This document shows, piece after piece, positions 28,843 to 37,734 of a stretch of 64,000 bases of DNA (position 1 is its first letter; each line of letters starts with the position of its first letter). Position numbers and translations under genes: made by a program. The stretch covers positions 1,178,001-1,242,000 of the forward strand of contig NZ_BJOR01000001.1 of NCBI RefSeq assembly GCF_006540305.1. Direction: 5' to 3'. Below the pieces are notes generated by a model that saw only the letters and a program-made list of their open reading frames with translations, was not told the origin of the DNA and did not search any database. The stretch is from Streptomyces sp. 6-11-2 (GTDB taxonomy: Bacteria > Actinomycetota > Actinomycetes > Streptomycetales > Streptomycetaceae).

Positions 28843-28854
28843 TTGTCCGGACAA
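28843..28854. promoter_or_regulatory. Perfect TTGTCCGGACAA palindrome in the GntR/Gfo divergent promoter
   Basis: A 12-bp perfect palindrome 50 bp upstream of the GntR start and 42 bp upstream of the dehydrogenase start. Its ten central bases recur upstream of the ABC operon (27976-27985). One operator here could regulate both divergent genes. Confidence 0.65.
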
Positions 28855-28895
28855 GCGGATTGACACGGTCCGGGGTCCGCCCTCACTTTGTTCCC

Positions 28896-29918
28896 ATGCG
28901 CATCGGGGTCATCGGTACGGGCCGCATAGGCACCATCCACGCGAACACACTCAGCCGCCACCGCGAGGTCGGCTCATTGATCCTCACGGACGCCGATCCG
29001 GCGCGGGCACAGTCGCTCGCCCTCCGGCTGGGTGAGACGGCGGCACCGGGGGTGGACGAGATCTTCACCTGGGGCGTGGACGCGGTCGTGATCACCACGG
29101 CGACCTCGGCCCACGCCGAACTGATCGGCCGGGCGGCACGGTCGGGGCTCCCGGTGTTCTGCGAGAAACCGATCGCCCTGGACCTGCCGGGCACGTTACA
29201 GGCGCTCGCCGAGGTCGAAGCCGCCGGCACGGTGCTCCAGATGGGCTTCCAGCGCCGCTTCGACACGGGCTACGCCGGCGCGCGCGAGGCGGTGCGCTCC
29301 GGGCGCCTCGGCCGTCTGCACACGGTCCGCGCGCTCACCTCCGACCAGGCACCGCCACCGCCCCAGTGGCTTCCGCTCTCCGGCGGGCTTTTCAGGGACA
29401 CCCTGATCCACGACTTCGACATGCTGCGCTGGGTGACGGACCGCGAGGTCCTCAGCGTGTACGCGGCCGGGTCCGACGCCGGCCCCACGATGTTCCGCGA
29501 GGCGGGCGACGTCGACACGGGCGCGGCGCTGCTCACCCTCGACGACGGCACGCTCGCCACCGCCACCGCCACCCGCCTCAACGGCGCGGGCTACGACGTC
29601 CGCATGGAACTGGCCGGGGAGCGGGACCAGATCGTGGTCGGCCTCGACGACCGCACGCCGATCGCGTCCACCGAGCCGACCGGCCCACCGGCCGCGGACA
29701 AGCCCTGGCCCGACTTCCTGGAACGCTTCGGCCCCGCCTACGAAGCCGAACTGGCCGCGTTCGTGCAGGTGCTGCACGGTGAGCGCCCCAACCCGTGCGA
29801 CGGCCGCGAGGCACTCCAGGCCCTGCGCATCGCCGAGGCCTGTGAGGTCTCCCGCCGTGAACACCGCCCGGTGAGCCTGGCGGAGATCCCGGGCGGCGAC
29901 CGGGCGGTCTACCGGTGA
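28896..29918 (+). CDS. Gfo/Idh/MocA-family oxidoreductase (inositol dehydrogenase-like)
   Basis: 340-aa NAD(P)-dependent dehydrogenase. Rossmann start MRIGVIGTGRIGTIHA, the Glu-Lys-Pro motif VFCEKPIALD (about residues 87-96) and the catalytic HDFDMLRW region (about 170-177) are typical of myo-inositol 2-dehydrogenase and relatives. Together with the importer it suggests cyclitol or sugar oxidation, but the substrate is unproven. Codon 101 is TTA (29196-29198), so the protein should depend on bldA. ATG 28896 has no clear ribosome site upstream. Confidence 0.87.
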   Translation: MRIGVIGTGRIGTIHANTLSRHREVGSLILTDADPARAQSLALRLGETAAPGVDEIFTWGVDAVVITTATSAHAELIGRAARSGLPVFCEKPIALDLPGTLQALAEVEAAGTVLQMGFQRRFDTGYAGAREAVRSGRLGRLHTVRALTSDQAPPPPQWLPLSGGLFRDTLIHDFDMLRWVTDREVLSVYAAGSDAGPTMFREAGDVDTGAALLTLDDGTLATATATRLNGAGYDVRMELAGERDQIVVGLDDRTPIASTEPTGPPAADKPWPDFLERFGPAYEAELAAFVQVLHGERPNPCDGREALQALRIAEACEVSRREHRPVSLAEIPGGDRAVYR

Positions 29919-30612
29919 CGGACCCACACCCACGGTGAGCCGCCGTCCGGGCGCCTGAACTCCCGGAGCCCCGGACGGCTTTCACACCGGCCGCCGGGTA
30001 CCGGCCGAGCGGTGACTCGCGTCCGACCGGCGGCTGCCTGTCGAGCGGGTGGCTCCCGTCCGGTCGGCGGCTTCCGGGCCAGCAGCGGCTTCCGGCCCAG
30101 CGGCGGCTTCCGCCCGACCAGGGGTGCCGGGCCGACCGCCGACGCGCGGTCACCCGGTGGCTGCCGGCCGAGCGGTAACTCCCGTCCGACCGGCGGCTCC
30201 CCGTCGGCCAGAGGTTCCCCGCCGACCGCCGGCGCACGGCCGGCCGGTGGCTTCCGGCCAACCCGTGGCTCCGTCCAATCGGCGGTGCACAGCCAAACAG
30301 CGTCTCGCTGTCGAGCGGCGGCTCCCGTACGGCCAGCGGTGCCTGACCGGCCGCCGCCCCACGGCCGACCGGCGGCCACCGGCCAATCCGTGACCCCGCC
30401 CGACCGGCGGCGCGGCCGCCCCGGTGGGCACACCGGGATGGGGCGGGTCACTGACGGGCACGGACCGTGGCGGGCCCGGCGCCCGCACACCGAACTCACG
30501 GCCCGCGCCCGCTGACGGCCCCCAGCTCACCAGCCCACCCCACCACCGGAACTCGCCCGCCCGCAGGCTCCGCGAGCGACGCGCGGCCGGTGCGGTGGGA
30601 GAATGGGCGGTC
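29919..30612. repeat. 694-bp gene-free block of degenerate GC-rich repeats
   Basis: Between the dehydrogenase and the quinone reductase. From about 30010 to 30400 the sequence is a patchwork of ~20-24-base elements such as CCGACCGGCGGCT, GGCGGCTTCCG and CCCGTCCG in varied order. Open frames exist (for example 30012-30515) but translate to Arg/Pro/Gly-rich repeats without family resemblance. I take it as expanded noncoding repeat DNA. Confidence 0.6.
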
Positions 30613-31578
30613 GTGCGTGCCGCCTATGTCGAACAGCTGGGGCCACCCGACGTCATCCGCTTCGGTGAGTTGCCCGCTCCCGTGCCGGGGCCGGGCGAGG
30701 TGCTGGTGGATGTGCTGGCCACCACCGTCAACCCGGTGGACACCTTCGTCCGCTCGGGGCTGTTCCGCACACCGCTGCCGTTCCCGTTCGTGGTCGGGCG
30801 CGACCTGGTGGGCACGGTGGCGTCCGCGGGCTCCGGTTTCGCCGTCGGCGAGACGGTGTGGTGCAACAGCCTGGGCCACGACGGCCGGCAGGGAGCGGCC
30901 GCCGAACAGGCCGTGGTGCCCGCCGACCGCCTCTACCGGCTGCCGGCGGGCGTGCGCCCGGAGGAGGCGGTGGCCGTGTTCCATCCCGCCGCGACCGCCC
31001 ATCTGGCGCTCTTCACGCACGGCGGGCTGCGCCCCGGTGAGACGGTCCTGGTCGGTGGCGCGGCCGGCAACGTGGGCGGCGCGCTGGTGGAGTTCGCGCA
31101 CCGGGCGTACGCGCGGGTCCTCGCCACGGCCGCACCGCGTGACCACGAGCACGTCCGGTCCCTGGGCGCGGCGCAGGTCGTGGACTACCACGCCCCCGAT
31201 CTCGCGGCGCGGCTGGCGCGGCTCGCTCCGTCCGGCGTCGGCGTCCACGTCGACACCTCGGGACACAACGATCTGAGGACCGCGGTCGGCCTCCTCGCCC
31301 ACCGCGGCCGCATCGTCGTCCTGTCCGGGGCCCGCGACGAGCCGGCCCTTCCGGTCGGTCCGCTCTACATGAAGGACGGATCCCTGCGCGGGTTCGCCAT
31401 CTCCAACGCCACAGCCGCGGAACTGGCCGAGGCGGCGACCGCCGTCAACGACCTCCTGGCCTCGGGCGGGCTGCGGCCCCGTTCGGTGGAGTACCTCCCC
31501 CTGAGCGCCGCGGCGGAGATCCACCAGCGCATGGAACGGGGCGAACTCCACGGCCGGCGCGTGGTGCTGCGCCCCTGA
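30613..31578 (+). CDS. Zinc-free MDR quinone oxidoreductase
   Basis: 321-aa NADPH:quinone reductase-like member of the medium-chain dehydrogenases. It begins RAAYVEQLGPPDVIRFGELP, has NPVDTFVRSG and a GGAAGNVGGAL cofactor loop (about residues 150-160), and lacks the zinc ligands of alcohol dehydrogenases. Start GTG 30613 gives the normal family N-terminus; the frame is open further upstream through repeat DNA. Soluble, substrate unknown. Monocistronic. Confidence 0.88.
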   Translation: MRAAYVEQLGPPDVIRFGELPAPVPGPGEVLVDVLATTVNPVDTFVRSGLFRTPLPFPFVVGRDLVGTVASAGSGFAVGETVWCNSLGHDGRQGAAAEQAVVPADRLYRLPAGVRPEEAVAVFHPAATAHLALFTHGGLRPGETVLVGGAAGNVGGALVEFAHRAYARVLATAAPRDHEHVRSLGAAQVVDYHAPDLAARLARLAPSGVGVHVDTSGHNDLRTAVGLLAHRGRIVVLSGARDEPALPVGPLYMKDGSLRGFAISNATAAELAEAATAVNDLLASGGLRPRSVEYLPLSAAAEIHQRMERGELHGRRVVLRP

Positions 31579-31742
31579 CCCGGGCCCGTCCGGCACCTGC
31601 CCGCCACCGGCTCCCCGTTCCGCGGGAGCGGTCGTCCGGGCAGCCCACCGCCGCCGGGCGCACCGCACCGGGACGGGGTGGCCGACCACGAGGGCCACCC
31701 CCCGCCCGACGAAGTGGACGCTGCTCAGGAAGGCCCGCGGCA

Positions 31743-31768
31743 CCGGCCCCTTCCGAGGCCGGGGCCGG
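31743..31768 (+). terminator. Hairpin downstream of the quinone reductase
   Basis: CCGGCCCC (31743-31750) pairs with GGGGCCGG (31761-31768) around a 10-nt loop, in the gap before the convergent RNase gene. Confidence 0.5.
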
Positions 31769-31845
31769 AGCCGGGCAGCGGCTCGCCCCGCGGCCGGTGT
31801 GCGTGGAGGGTCCGCGAGGCGAGGGACGTGCGGTGGACTCGTGTG

Positions 31846-32241
31846 TCAGCAGCCGAAGTTGACGAGCCTGAACGTGACGTAGTGGTCCGCGGTGTAGTAG
31901 TCCTCCCGGGTCTTCTGGCCGGTGACTATGCGTCGGGCACCACGGTCGGGCGAGCCCGGGGTGACGACCGTGTACTCGTGGTAGTACCCGGTCGACTGCT
32001 TGGGCAGGACGCCCTCGCGGTTCTGGAAGACGGAGCCGTCCTGGGAGTACGGGTAGGGACCGCCCTTGTCGATCAGACGGAGCGTGTCGTACGCCTGGGA
32101 GGGCAGCGCGCTGTAGCAGATGCTGCCGACCGCGGTCGCGGCGGCGTCGGCCGGGGCGGCGGCGACGGTGCCACCGACCAGGAGGGCGGACAGGAGGGCG
32201 CCGGCAGCGCCGATGCGGGTGGTGCGTGGGGGGAATCTCAT
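31846..32241 (-). CDS. Secreted guanyl-specific ribonuclease (RNase Sa family)
   Basis: 131-aa precursor with a signal peptide ending near APADA (residue ~34) and a mature ~97-aa microbial RNase. It closely follows RNase Sa: ICYSALPSQAYDTLRLI, GPYPYSQDGSVFQNRE, the catalytic Glu in YYHEYTV, the Arg in RGARRIV and the catalytic His in DHYVTF, with a C-terminal Cys for the disulphide to the Cys near the start. It cleaves RNA after G outside the cell. No barstar-type inhibitor gene is adjacent. Confidence 0.93.
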   Translation of the reverse strand: MRFPPRTTRIGAAGALLSALLVGGTVAAAPADAAATAVGSICYSALPSQAYDTLRLIDKGGPYPYSQDGSVFQNREGVLPKQSTGYYHEYTVVTPGSPDRGARRIVTGQKTREDYYTADHYVTFRLVNFGC

Positions 32242-32547
32242 GCGCTCATCATGACGCGCGTAGACACTGGCATGTCAATGACAAGTCCGAGGAATTTACC
32301 GTCAAGTTCGATGAATTCGCGGGGAGTTAATCCAGGTCGGAACCGTACCGGGGGCGGTAGGTGCGGCGGCCGAGGAGGAAGGCGCCGGCACGGTCGAAGA
32401 CCTCGGCCGTGAACCGGCCGAAGCCCTCGTCACCGGTCGGACCCCACCGGCCCCGAACCCCATCGGCACCCGAACTCATCGGCCCCCGCTGGGCGGGGCG
32501 TGCCGGTCCGTACGGCTACGGCCGGCCGCCCCGCGGGTACGGACGGG
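32242..32547. other. Spacer upstream of the RNase gene
   Basis: 306 bases between the RNase start and the allantoicase stop. The half next to the RNase is A/T-richer and holds TTGACA on the minus strand (about 32272), a plausible -35 box for that gene. The other half is plain GC-rich DNA without a recognisable gene or hairpin. Confidence 0.45.
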
Positions 32548-33663
32548 TCAGCCGCCCAGTTCCTGGTGACGGGCCGCCAGTGCGGCCGCGCCCTGCTCGG
32601 TCAGCGTGCCGAACAGACGGAGCCGGGAGATGCCTCCGTCCGGGAAGATGTCCACGCGCGCGTGCGTGCCGACGGCCGCCGCGGGCAGCACGAAGCGGTG
32701 GTTGGTGTCGGGCTGGAGACGGGTGCGCGGCAGGATCTCCGTCCACTCGCCGTCCTCCCCGTCCTTGACGGAGACCGACGCCCAGCCGGCGCTGTTGCCC
32801 TTGAGGTAGGCGGTGTCGATCTCCAGGGCGCGGATCTCGGTGTGCCCGGCGAGACGGTAGCTGATCCAGTCGTTGCCCTGGTCGCGGCGGCGGCGGGTCT
32901 CCCAGCCGTCGTCCATCTTGCGGGAACGGCCCGGCTGGATGGTGTTGGTGGCCGGCGAGTAGAAGAGGTTGGAGGCGTCCACGACGCTGCCGCCGTTCTC
33001 CAGCGCCACCACGTCGAAGGTGCCGAGCGCGGCCAGCCACGCGGGGTCGGGCACGACCTCGCCGTACACCCGCAGGCGCGCGACGCCGCCGTCGGGGTGC
33101 TGCTTGAGACGCAGGTGCGTGAAGCGCTGCTCGGCGTTCACCTCGAAGCCGTTGTCCGCGTGGCCGCCGACGGCGGTGCGCGGGACGAGGGTCGTCCACT
33201 TGACGTCGTCGGCGAGGAGTTCCTCGGGCGTGGGGGCGCCGTCGACCGAGGTGCCCTCGACGGAGACGGCCTGCGGGTAGTTGCCGCGGAAGTGGGCGGT
33301 GTCCACGACGATGCCGCGGACGACGCCGGGCGCGCCGAGCCGGATCAGCGCCCAGTCGTGGTCGTCCTCGGTGGGCCAGGGGTGCTCGGCCGAGACGCCG
33401 CGCCGGCGGCGGGTCTCCCAGCCGTCCATGACCTTGCCCTTGTGCCCGAAGTCCTCGGGGTCGAACTCGGCCCGCTCGGGCACCAGCAGGTTCTCGCGCT
33501 GGGCGAAGAACTCGTCGTTGGCGGCGATGACACCCGCGCCGAGCCGGCGGTCGGCCAGGTTGGCGTGCCTGGTGAAGGGGAAGTCGGCCGTACGGAAGTC
33601 GGCGTACGGGTCGCCGCCGCCGTAGGGGTTCGCGTCGCCGGTGAAGCTCAGGGTCGCCGTCAC
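32548..33663 (-). CDS. alc: Allantoicase
   Basis: 371-aa enzyme hydrolysing allantoate to ureidoglycolate and urea. It shows the two homologous beta-sandwich repeats of the family: MDGWETRRRR with DWALIRLGAPGVVRGIVVDT, and again MDDGWETRRRRDQGNDWISY. It follows allantoinase with a 5-base gap, start GTG 33663, so both are made from one transcript under the operator at 35079. Ureidoglycolate then yields glyoxylate, which feeds malate synthase at 43936. Confidence 0.95.
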   Translation of the reverse strand: MTATLSFTGDANPYGGGDPYADFRTADFPFTRHANLADRRLGAGVIAANDEFFAQRENLLVPERAEFDPEDFGHKGKVMDGWETRRRRGVSAEHPWPTEDDHDWALIRLGAPGVVRGIVVDTAHFRGNYPQAVSVEGTSVDGAPTPEELLADDVKWTTLVPRTAVGGHADNGFEVNAEQRFTHLRLKQHPDGGVARLRVYGEVVPDPAWLAALGTFDVVALENGGSVVDASNLFYSPATNTIQPGRSRKMDDGWETRRRRDQGNDWISYRLAGHTEIRALEIDTAYLKGNSAGWASVSVKDGEDGEWTEILPRTRLQPDTNHRFVLPAAAVGTHARVDIFPDGGISRLRLFGTLTEQGAAALAARHQELGG

Positions 33664-33668
33664 GGTGA

Positions 33669-35015
33669 TCAGTTCGTCCTTTCCAGAAGTCGGCCGGTGG
33701 GTTCGGTGAAGTGGCCGTCGAGCGCAGGGCCGTAGATGCGCTCGCCGCGCAGCCAGGTGGATTTCACGACACCGCGCAGGGTCTTGCCCGCGTACGCGGT
33801 GATGCGGTTGCGGTGCTGGAGCGCGGCGGGGTCGACGGTGAAGGTCTCGTCGGTGGCCAGGACCGCGAAGTCGGCGTCCCGGCCGGGCGCGATGGCGCCC
33901 TTGCGGTCCAGACCGGCGAGGTTCGCGGTGCGTTCGGACATCCACCGGACCACGTCCTCGATGCCGTGGCCGCGCCGGGCCGCCTCGGTCCAGATGGCCG
34001 GCAGGCTCAGCTGGAGCGAGGATATGCCGCCCCAGGCGGTGGCGAAGTCGGCCGTCTTGAGGTCCACGGTGGACGGCGAGTGGTCGGTGACGACGCAGTC
34101 GATGGTGCCGTCGGCGAGCGCGGCCCACAGCAGGTCCTGGTTGGCGGCCTCGCGGATCGGCGGGCAGCACTTGAACTCGCTGGCCCCGTCGGGCACTTCC
34201 TCGGCGGTGAGGGTGAGGTAGTGCGGGCAGGTCTCGACGCTGAGGCGAACGCCCTCGCGCTTGGCGGCGGCGATCAGCGGCAGTGCGCCGGAGGACGACA
34301 GGTGCAGGATGTGGACCCGCGCGCCGAGCCGGCGGGCCAGGGCGATGAGCCCGTCGATGGCGCTGTCCTCGGAGACCTGGGGGCGGGTCTGCAGGAAGTC
34401 GGCGTACTTCGGACCGCTCAACCGGGGGGCGAGCCCGAGTTCGTGCGGGTCCTCCGCGTGCACGATGAGCAGCCCGCCGAAGCCCGCGATCTCCGCCATG
34501 GACGCGGTCAGCTGGTCGTGGTTCAGCTCCGGGAACTCGTCGACCCCGGACGGGGACAGGAAGCACTTGAAGCCGAAGACGCCCGCGTCGTGCAGCGGCC
34601 GCAGGTCCTTGACGTTGTCCGGGAGCGCGCCGCCCCAGAACCCGACGTCGATGTGGGCCTTGCTGCGGGCCACCTCCCGCTTGACGCGCAGGTTGTCGAC
34701 GGTGGTCGTCGGCGGCAGCGAGTTGAGGGGCATGTCGACGAGGGTGGTGATGCCTCCGGCGGCGGCCGCCCGGGTGGCCGTCCAGAAGCCCTCCCAGTCG
34801 CTGCGCCCGGGGTCGTTCACATGGACATGGGTGTCGACGAGGCCGGGCAGCAGAGCGTCGTCACCGACGTCCTCAAGCCACGCTCCCGCCGGAACCTCGG
34901 CGTCGTGCGGCAGCACCGCCACGATCCGGCCGTCGGCGACGGTGACGGACGCGGGGCGCACGCCCTCGGGGGTGACGACGCGTGTGGAGCGCAGTACGAG
35001 CTGTACGTCGGGCAA
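33669..35015 (-). CDS. allB: Allantoinase
   Basis: 448-aa cyclic amidohydrolase opening allantoin to allantoate. The dinuclear metal site is complete: [13 protein letters not shown] (two His), [10 protein letters not shown] (Lys to be carboxylated), VHAEDPHE (His), HILHLSSSG (His) and VVTDHSPS (Asp). TTG 35015 is chosen as start because GAGGAGGGG (35021-35029) precedes it by 5-6 bases and it yields the family start [18 protein letters not shown]; a longer frame to a GTG at 35057 lacks a ribosome site. First gene of the allantoinase-allantoicase operon. Confidence 0.95.
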   Translation of the reverse strand: MPDVQLVLRSTRVVTPEGVRPASVTVADGRIVAVLPHDAEVPAGAWLEDVGDDALLPGLVDTHVHVNDPGRSDWEGFWTATRAAAAGGITTLVDMPLNSLPPTTTVDNLRVKREVARSKAHIDVGFWGGALPDNVKDLRPLHDAGVFGFKCFLSPSGVDEFPELNHDQLTASMAEIAGFGGLLIVHAEDPHELGLAPRLSGPKYADFLQTRPQVSEDSAIDGLIALARRLGARVHILHLSSSGALPLIAAAKREGVRLSVETCPHYLTLTAEEVPDGASEFKCCPPIREAANQDLLWAALADGTIDCVVTDHSPSTVDLKTADFATAWGGISSLQLSLPAIWTEAARRGHGIEDVVRWMSERTANLAGLDRKGAIAPGRDADFAVLATDETFTVDPAALQHRNRITAYAGKTLRGVVKSTWLRGERIYGPALDGHFTEPTGRLLERTN

Positions 35016-35078
35016 CGGACGCCCCTCCTCTGGTGCTGTTCCTCTATTCACTGTCACTCACCCGCAAGGCAAGCAATA

Positions 35079-35103
35079 TTCCGGAGAGCGGAAACAAGTT
35101 TCC
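35079..35103. promoter_or_regulatory. Composite operator upstream of allantoinase (site 1)
   Basis: TTCC-N7-GGAA-N6-TTCC: half sites at 35079-35082, 35090-35093 and 35100-35103. It includes the perfect palindromes TTCCG-N5-CGGAA and GGAAAC-AA-GTTTCC. The same three-part layout occurs before the permease (37541) and malate synthase (43780). Likely bound by the IclR-family regulator at 37735. Confidence 0.7.
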
Positions 35104-35201
35104 TGTAGACGGAGTCTTCATGGCCGAACCTCATGAGTCAAGACCTTCTTGGCGGAGCGGACCTCGTCGCGGCGGCCTGCGCGGGCCTCGTGCGACCTGC
35201 G

Positions 35202-35927
35202 TCAACGCGTGCGCGGGGGCCAGTTGACCATGCGCTTGGGCCGCGGCGGCGCGTATGTGCGCACCTTGGAGGTGGACAGGCCGAGCCGGACGAGGGACTC
35301 GGCGATCGTCACGGCGGCGGTCACGCCGTCGACGACCGGGACGCCGGTGCGCTCGACGACGCGCTCGGTGAGCCCGGACATGCCCCCGCAGCCGAGGCAG
35401 ATCACCTCAGCCCGGTCCTCCTCCACCGCGCGGGCGGCCTGTTCGGCGATCGCGGCGACGGCGGCCTTCTCGTCCCGCTCCAGATCGAGCACGGCGAGCC
35501 CGCTGGCCCGCACGGAGGCGCACCGGGCGCTCAGCCCGGCGATGTGGAGGCGCTCCTCGATCAGCGGGACCGTGCGGTCCAGGCTGGTGACGACGGAGTA
35601 GGAGCGGCCGAGGAACTGGGCGGTGCTCGCGGCGGCCTCGGTGATGTCGACGACGGGTACGTCGAGCAGCTCCTGAAGGCCCTCGCGGCCGTGCTCGCCG
35701 TATCCGGCCTGGATCACGGCGTCGAAGGGTCCGGGATGGGCGCGGACGGCCTCCATCACGGCGATGGCGGCGAGGTAGCTCTCGTAGTTGCCCTCCACGG
35801 ACTCCGCTCCGAAGGACGGGGTCAGCGGGACGATCTCGGTGCCGGGGGACGCCGCACCCGCCGCCTGTTCACCGATCGAGTCGGTGATGGACTGCGTGGT
35901 GTTGACGTTCACGACGAGGATGCGCAT
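35202..35927 (-). CDS. Asp/Glu/hydantoin racemase-family protein with one catalytic Cys
   Basis: 241-aa member of the aspartate/glutamate/hydantoin racemase superfamily, next to allantoin genes, so allantoin racemization is the first guess. Racemases use two Cys. Here the second is present (C180 in ICLGCGGMSG), but the first is Gly75 in AVIQAGYGEHG, where hydantoin racemases read CFxDPG. A single Cys with Gly at the other site is the pattern of arylmalonate decarboxylase, so a decarboxylase or other lyase acting on a ureido acid is possible. ATG 35927 opens MRILVVNVN, the family start. Confidence 0.82.
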   Translation of the reverse strand: MRILVVNVNTTQSITDSIGEQAAGAASPGTEIVPLTPSFGAESVEGNYESYLAAIAVMEAVRAHPGPFDAVIQAGYGEHGREGLQELLDVPVVDITEAAASTAQFLGRSYSVVTSLDRTVPLIEERLHIAGLSARCASVRASGLAVLDLERDEKAAVAAIAEQAARAVEEDRAEVICLGCGGMSGLTERVVERTGVPVVDGVTAAVTIAESLVRLGLSTSKVRTYAPPRPKRMVNWPPRTR

Positions 35928-36003
35928 GGTTCGCTTTCTGGGTGGTCCTGCTGGACGGCTCGTTCGTGGCTGATCCACGGCTGGTTCGTGGCCGGTTCGC
36001 GGC

Positions 36004-37497
36004 TCATTCGGCGGCGACCGCGATGGCCTCGCCGTCCACGTCGTGGATCAGGGCGCCGCGGTCGGCGATGACCGTGTAGAAGACGGCGGCGAGGATGGCG
36101 CCGACGAACCAGGAGAAGCCGGCCACGGCGTGGAAGACCGGCACCAGGGCGAGGACGACGGCGATGGCCGCGGACGGCACGAAGGCCCAGACGGCCCGCG
36201 GGTTGTAGCCGCGGCGGTAGTGGTACTCGCCCTGCGCGTCCTCGGTGTAGAGGTCGGGCACGTTGATCCGGGCCCTGCGCAGCAGCCAGTAGTCCGCCAT
36301 GATCACGCCGAAGAGGGGCCCGAGCAGGGCGCCGAGTCCGCCGAGGAAGTACTCCACCGCGATCGGGCTGTTGTAGAGGTTCCACGGCGTGATCACCAGG
36401 CCGGCGATCGCGCTCACGAGGCCGGCGCGGCGGAAGTTCAGCCGGTGCGGGAAGAGGTTGACCAGGGCGTAGATCGGTGCCACGAAGTTGGCCAGCAGGT
36501 TCACCGCGACGGTCAGGGCGATGAGGGCGAGCGAGGCCGCGGCCAGCAGGATCATGTTCGGGATGGTGCGGACGATGTCCGTGGGGCTGGTGATGATCTG
36601 CCCGTCGAGCTTGAACTGCGCGCCGCTGAGCACCGCCACGATGACGGCGAAGAAGAGCATGTTCACCGGGATGCCGATCACGTTGCCGCGGACGATGGAG
36701 GCGCGGCTCCTGGCCGACCGGGTGAAGTCGCAGAAGTTCAGTACGAAGGTGCCGTAGATCACCACCCACAGGGCGGCGCCCTGGAAGATGTGCAGCCACA
36801 TCGCGCCGCCGGTGAGCGCGGCGCCGTCGGACAGGGAGATCGATCCGCCGGCCCGGAAGAACATCCAGGCGGCCAGGGCGGACATGGTGATCAGCGTGGT
36901 GGGCGCGGCGAAGGCCATGTAGCGCCGGATCATCTGCATGCCGTAGCTCACGATGAGCACCTGGAGCACCCAGAGGGCCATGAAGGTGAGCCAGCCGAGC
37001 AGGGTCTGGCCGAGCACGGAATGCGCCTGGAGCCGGCTCAGGCCGGGGAACAGGGCCACCAGCAGCGCGCTCAGGACGGCGGAGGCGAGGTAGGTCTGGA
37101 TGCCGAACCAGGCGATGGCGACGGCGCCGCGGACGCCGGCCGGTATCTTCGCGCCCTTGATGCCGAAGGCGATGCGGCTCATGACGGGAAACGGGACGCC
37201 CGTCTTGTGTCCCATGAACCCGGACAGGGTGAGCAGCAGGAAGAGCAGGACGGAGGCGAGTGCGAAGGCGGCCAGGATGCCCCACACGTTCAGGCCGAGC
37301 GCGAACAGACCGATCGCGAAGGCGTAGTTTCCGAGGCTGTGCACATCGTTGGCCCAGAGCGTGAAGACGTTGTAGGCGCCCCAGCGGCGCCCTTCTTTCT
37401 TCGTGGGGGCGAGATCGTACGTGTACAGGCCGGAACTGGCTGTGTTGCCTGTGTTGCCGGTATCCACGGACGATCGGTCATCCACAGCAGGAGGCAT
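36004..37497 (-). CDS. NCS1-family permease (allantoin/purine type)
   Basis: 497-aa membrane transporter with about twelve hydrophobic segments. Family features: NVFTLWANDVHSLGNYAFAI in the first helix, GHKTGVPFPVMSRIAFG after helix two, and the C-terminal ALLGPLFGVIMADYWLLRRA. NCS1 proteins import nucleobases, hydantoin or allantoin by cation symport; the neighbours point to allantoin. First gene of a unit with the racemase-like gene 76 bp downstream. The composite operator is 44 bp upstream of the ATG. Confidence 0.92.
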   Translation of the reverse strand: MPPAVDDRSSVDTGNTGNTASSGLYTYDLAPTKKEGRRWGAYNVFTLWANDVHSLGNYAFAIGLFALGLNVWGILAAFALASVLLFLLLTLSGFMGHKTGVPFPVMSRIAFGIKGAKIPAGVRGAVAIAWFGIQTYLASAVLSALLVALFPGLSRLQAHSVLGQTLLGWLTFMALWVLQVLIVSYGMQMIRRYMAFAAPTTLITMSALAAWMFFRAGGSISLSDGAALTGGAMWLHIFQGAALWVVIYGTFVLNFCDFTRSARSRASIVRGNVIGIPVNMLFFAVIVAVLSGAQFKLDGQIITSPTDIVRTIPNMILLAAASLALIALTVAVNLLANFVAPIYALVNLFPHRLNFRRAGLVSAIAGLVITPWNLYNSPIAVEYFLGGLGALLGPLFGVIMADYWLLRRARINVPDLYTEDAQGEYHYRRGYNPRAVWAFVPSAAIAVVLALVPVFHAVAGFSWFVGAILAAVFYTVIADRGALIHDVDGEAIAVAAE

Positions 37498-37540
37498 AGG
37501 GGGCTCCCGGGGAGGGGAAAGTGGGGGAACGTTCGGTGTT

Positions 37541-37565
37541 TTCCACAGAACGGAAGTAAACTTCC
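37541..37565. promoter_or_regulatory. Composite operator upstream of the permease (site 2)
   Basis: TTCC-N7-GGAA-N6-TTCC at 37541-37544, 37552-37555 and 37562-37565, including the perfect CGGAAG-TAAA-CTTCCG inverted repeat (37551-37566). It lies in the 237-bp spacer between the permease and the divergent IclR gene, so it can serve both. Confidence 0.7.
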
Positions 37566-37734
37566 GGTGGCCAGAACGTAGTTTTCACCGAGAGCACCGT
37601 CAAGAGCCCGACCGCAATGCAGACAAGGATATGGACAAACCCTTGCTGATCGGTAGGAACATCCCGTGACGGACCTCGGTAGGCATCCGACCAGGCCGGT
37701 AGCATGCGGCCACACCCGCAGAAAGGAATGCGAC

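Noticed and set aside
30012..30515. 167-codon frame in the repeat block
   Set aside because: Arg/Pro/Gly repeat translation, no ribosome site, no known family.
32260..32272. Complete -35/-10 promoter for the RNase gene
   Set aside because: TTGACA is present, but no convincing -10 box lies at the right distance.
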